DNA from: Chloroflexota bacterium
GTDB lineage: Bacteria > Chloroflexota > Anaerolineae > Aggregatilineales > UBA3940
Reading direction: 5' to 3'
Length of the DNA: 8,300 bases
Assembly (NCBI GenBank): GCA_011051745.1
Contig: DRKO01000240.1
Location: forward strand, 1-8,300
Positions 6,453 to 8,300 of this stretch are shown here, one piece after another; positions within the stretch are counted from its first letter, which is position 1, and the number at the start of each line of letters is the position of its first letter. The notes beneath the pieces were generated by a model. It had not been told where the DNA came from and searched no databases. It saw nothing but the letters and a program-made list of their open reading frames with translations. The position numbers and the translations under genes are program-made.

Positions 6453-7982
6453 TCAGTCACCGGCCCTCTGCCAGCCGCCCCTTCCGATCCGATACACCAC
6501 AAACGAGCGCTCCCCGAAGCGGTTCGTCGTCTCCAGCACGGGCACGGCCCGGTATCCCGCCCGCCTGACTGCGTCGAGCACCTCGGCGGGGCTTTCCCAT
6601 CCGGCCAGCACGATGTATCGCTCCGCTCCGTCTTCCCCGAAGGCGATCAGATCGTCGGTCAGCGCAGCGGGAGTCCCGATCGGCGCGAGGTAGAGATAAG
6701 CGTCGTACAGGTAATAGTGAAGCGGCCAGCCCAGCGACTGGTAGTACACTACCGTGCCGAGCGGTTTTTCCCGCAGATAGCCCGCCACCTCCTCGATGCC
6801 GTCAAACGCGCCGTGATCGCCGCCGACCGGATAAGCGCTGTGGGCAGCCTGCCAGGCAGGCACGGCCAGCGCCAGAGCCAGCCCCGGCGCGGCCAGCGCC
6901 CTCCATCCGGCGGAGAGAGAAGGCTTCACGCAGGCCAGCCAGCCGATCAGCAACGCCCCACCCCGTCCCACCAGCAACGCGATCAGGGGCACGAGCGGCA
7001 GCAGGTAGCGATCCAGCACCGGGAAAGCCACCAGCCAGTGGAAGGCCAGATATCCGATCAGGAAGGCGGCGATCAGGAGTGTTGTGGCCGCCCCCCGCGT
7101 CCGGCGACGGGCGACGATCTCCACAGGGACGAGCGCGGCCACCCCCGCCGCCAGCAGGCCGCTCAGAAAGCCCGTGCCTGCCACATAGCGCAGCCAGCCC
7201 AGCCAGGCCCACGCGCGGGGCCAGACCTCCGTACTGCGGGCCAGCCGCCCCGGATTGTTGAACTCGACGCCCGCCGTCCAGAAGCTCACCGCCGCCCCGC
7301 GCCGGACATCCCAGAGGAGCATCAGGGCCAGCGGCAGCGCCAGCCCCAGCCCGAAGCGCCCTGCCCACCGCCCGGCGTCCCGCCAGCGCAGGCCGGGGAC
7401 GACCCCCTGCACAACGCCCAGCCCGACGACCAGAGGCGCGAAGAACAGGGCGCTCTGCTTGGTCGCCAGCGCCAGCCCGTAGAGAAGGCCCCCCCACCCC
7501 CAGCGACCGGAGGCCACAGCCACCAGCGCCGCCAGCAGCCACATCACAAGCTGCGGATCGGCGAAGACCGTCGGAGAAAAGAGGATCGCAAAGGGGGAAA
7601 GCGCGTAAAAAGTGGCCGCCAGCAGCGCGGCGGCCCCGGAGCGCCACAGCAGCCAGCCCAGCCGCGCCACCAGTGCCACGCTGATCAGGCTGGCGAACAG
7701 CCCCGGCAGGCGGGCCGTCAGTTCGCTGGCCCACGAGATCGAGATGCCCCCGGCCAGCACGTAATAGAAAAGCGGCGGCTTATCCACCAGCAGGGACGTT
7801 TCAGATAACCAGGGGTCATCCCCCGTGATGATCAGCCGCCCCAGCGTGGCGAACAGCGCCTCGTCGGGGTGAAAGCGGTTGTCGGTCAGCGGTGCGATCC
7901 GCGCCGCCGCTCCGATCAGCAGGATCAGCGTCAGCAGCCAGATGCGGCGCGTCCGACATCCAGCGGGCGGAGGACGATCCAC
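6453..7982 (-). CDS. GT39/PMT-like (ArnT-type) membrane glycosyltransferase (509 aa)
   Basis: This is a GT-C membrane glycosyltransferase of the dolichyl-phosphate-mannose protein mannosyltransferase/ArnT-like group. It has a basic N-terminus, then a first helix (about 14-30). The first extracytoplasmic loop contains HPDEAL (38-43), whose Asp-Glu is the hallmark acidic pair, followed by DKPPL (67-71) and TARLPG (89-94). A second acidic loop has FADPQL (Asp142), and LATKQSALF (172-180) is also typical. Many hydrophobic helices follow, then a soluble C-terminal tail of about 120 residues. Such enzymes transfer a sugar from polyprenyl phosphate to protein or lipid outside the membrane; the acceptor here is unknown. 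I chose GTG 7982 because GGAGGG ends 4 nt upstream. An in-frame TTG at 8027 would give 524 residues and overlap the GT2 gene, but has no ribosome site. It stands 34 nt after the GT2 stop, which probably supplies its lipid-linked sugar. Confidence 0.9.
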   Translation of the reverse strand: MDRPPPAGCRTRRIWLLTLILLIGAAARIAPLTDNRFHPDEALFATLGRLIITGDDPWLSETSLLVDKPPLFYYVLAGGISISWASELTARLPGLFASLISVALVARLGWLLWRSGAAALLAATFYALSPFAILFSPTVFADPQLVMWLLAALVAVASGRWGWGGLLYGLALATKQSALFFAPLVVGLGVVQGVVPGLRWRDAGRWAGRFGLGLALPLALMLLWDVRRGAAVSFWTAGVEFNNPGRLARSTEVWPRAWAWLGWLRYVAGTGFLSGLLAAGVAALVPVEIVARRRTRGAATTLLIAAFLIGYLAFHWLVAFPVLDRYLLPLVPLIALLVGRGGALLIGWLACVKPSLSAGWRALAAPGLALALAVPAWQAAHSAYPVGGDHGAFDGIEEVAGYLREKPLGTVVYYQSLGWPLHYYLYDAYLYLAPIGTPAALTDDLIAFGEDGAERYIVLAGWESPAEVLDAVRRAGYRAVPVLETTNRFGERSFVVYRIGRGGWQRAGD

Positions 7983-7986
7983 CGTG

Positions 7987-7992
7987 CCCTCC
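7987..7992 (-). promoter_or_regulatory. Ribosome binding site that decides the GT39 start
   Basis: GGAGGG on the minus strand ends 4 nt before GTG at 7982. The alternative TTG at 8027 has nothing similar upstream, so the shorter protein is preferred. Confidence 0.6.
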
Positions 7993-8016
7993 GTGATAGG
8001 TTTTCGGCCCCTGAGA

Positions 8017-8300
8017 TCAATCCACAAAGCGATACTTGATCAGCGCCCAGAGGGCGGGGAAGGCATCCCAGCCGGTGATCTTCTTGCCCTCTTCGTACTC
8101 CCGTCCGTAGTAGGCGATGGGAACCTCGAAGATTCGGTATCCCCGCTTGGCGATCTTGGCCGTGATCTCCGGCTCCAGCTCAAAGCGACGGGAGCGCAGG
8201 GGTATATCGCGCACCACCTCGGCCCGGAAGCACTTGTAACAGGTCTCCATATCGGAGAGGTCGAGGTTGTAGAGGATATTTGTGACGAGTGTCAGCAGGA
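8017..8300 (-). CDS. DPM1/GtrB-like GT2 glycosyltransferase, C-terminal end only
   Basis: Only the last 93 residues are visible; the frame stays open to the right edge, so the nucleotide-binding N-terminal domain is missing. An ATG at 8250 is internal, not the start: typical family sequence (LLTLVTNILYNLDLSD) precedes it. The visible part has the DMETCYK acceptor-site motif, FELEPEITAKIAK, EVPIAYYGREYEEGKKI and a final KYRF. This is the usual end of polyprenyl-phosphate sugar synthases (dolichol-phosphate mannose synthase-like). No C-terminal membrane helix follows, so it is the soluble DPM1 type. It would transfer mannose or glucose from a sugar nucleotide to polyprenyl phosphate at the inner membrane face. 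The GT39 enzyme encoded next is the natural user of that product. One small oddity is GWDAF where relatives usually have a W-x-DG pattern. Confidence 0.9.
   Translation of the reverse strand, partial: LLTLVTNILYNLDLSDMETCYKCFRAEVVRDIPLRSRRFELEPEITAKIAKRGYRIFEVPIAYYGREYEEGKKITGWDAFPALWALIKYRFVD

Noticed and set aside
6717..7808. Plus-strand open frame of 363 codons antisense to the GT39 gene
   Set aside because: It is a Gln/Pro/Arg-rich low-complexity translation opposite hydrophobic codons of a clear membrane glycosyltransferase.
7983..8027. Longer GT39 protein from TTG at 8027, overlapping the GT2 gene
   Set aside because: No Shine-Dalgarno stands before the TTG, whereas the GTG at 7982 has GGAGGG. 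It remains possible as a coupled start.

Overview
The window is GC-rich, tightly packed bacterial coding sequence. It has no tRNA, rRNA, insertion sequence or CRISPR array. HEAT-repeat proteins, a TIR protein, a YfhO-type membrane protein and a GT2/GT39 glycosyltransferase pair occur together here. That mix, with the high GC and use of GTG/TTG starts, fits an environmental Chloroflexota-like bacterium (for example Anaerolineae). This is a guess from gene content; no marker gene is present.

Layout. (1) Positions 1-2433, plus strand: the 3' part of a large YfhO-family (GT-C fold) membrane protein whose start lies left of the window. (2) Positions 2381-4959, minus strand: three HEAT-repeat genes, transcribed in the order HEAT protein (4959-4387), TIR-HEAT protein (4320-3079), HEAT protein (3082-2381). 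The last two overlap by 4 nt, and the last runs 53 bp antisense into the end of the YfhO gene. (3) Positions 4975-6342, minus strand: an M20-family metallopeptidase (dipeptidase type) with all metal and catalytic residues visible, ending 15 nt before the first HEAT gene and in the same frame. (4) Positions 6343-6452: a 110-bp gap with a possible promoter for the M20 gene. (5) Positions 6453-7982, minus strand: a GT39/PMT-like membrane glycosyltransferase. (6) Positions 8017-8300, minus strand: the C-terminal end of a DPM1/GtrB-like GT2 glycosyltransferase that continues beyond the right edge.

How the genes may work together. The GT2 and GT39 genes form a familiar pair: the GT2 enzyme loads a sugar onto polyprenyl phosphate and the GT39 enzyme transfers it outside the membrane. 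YfhO proteins belong to the same lipid-linked-sugar chemistry, so the two ends of the window may share a cell-envelope glycosylation theme. Between them lies a cytoplasmic block of a peptidase and three HEAT proteins. The central one carries an N-terminal TIR domain that keeps the glutamate typical of NAD-cleaving TIRs. This TIR-HEAT gene with two stand-alone HEAT partners is the part most likely to be an uncharacterised signalling or defence module. Nothing in the sequence proves that role.
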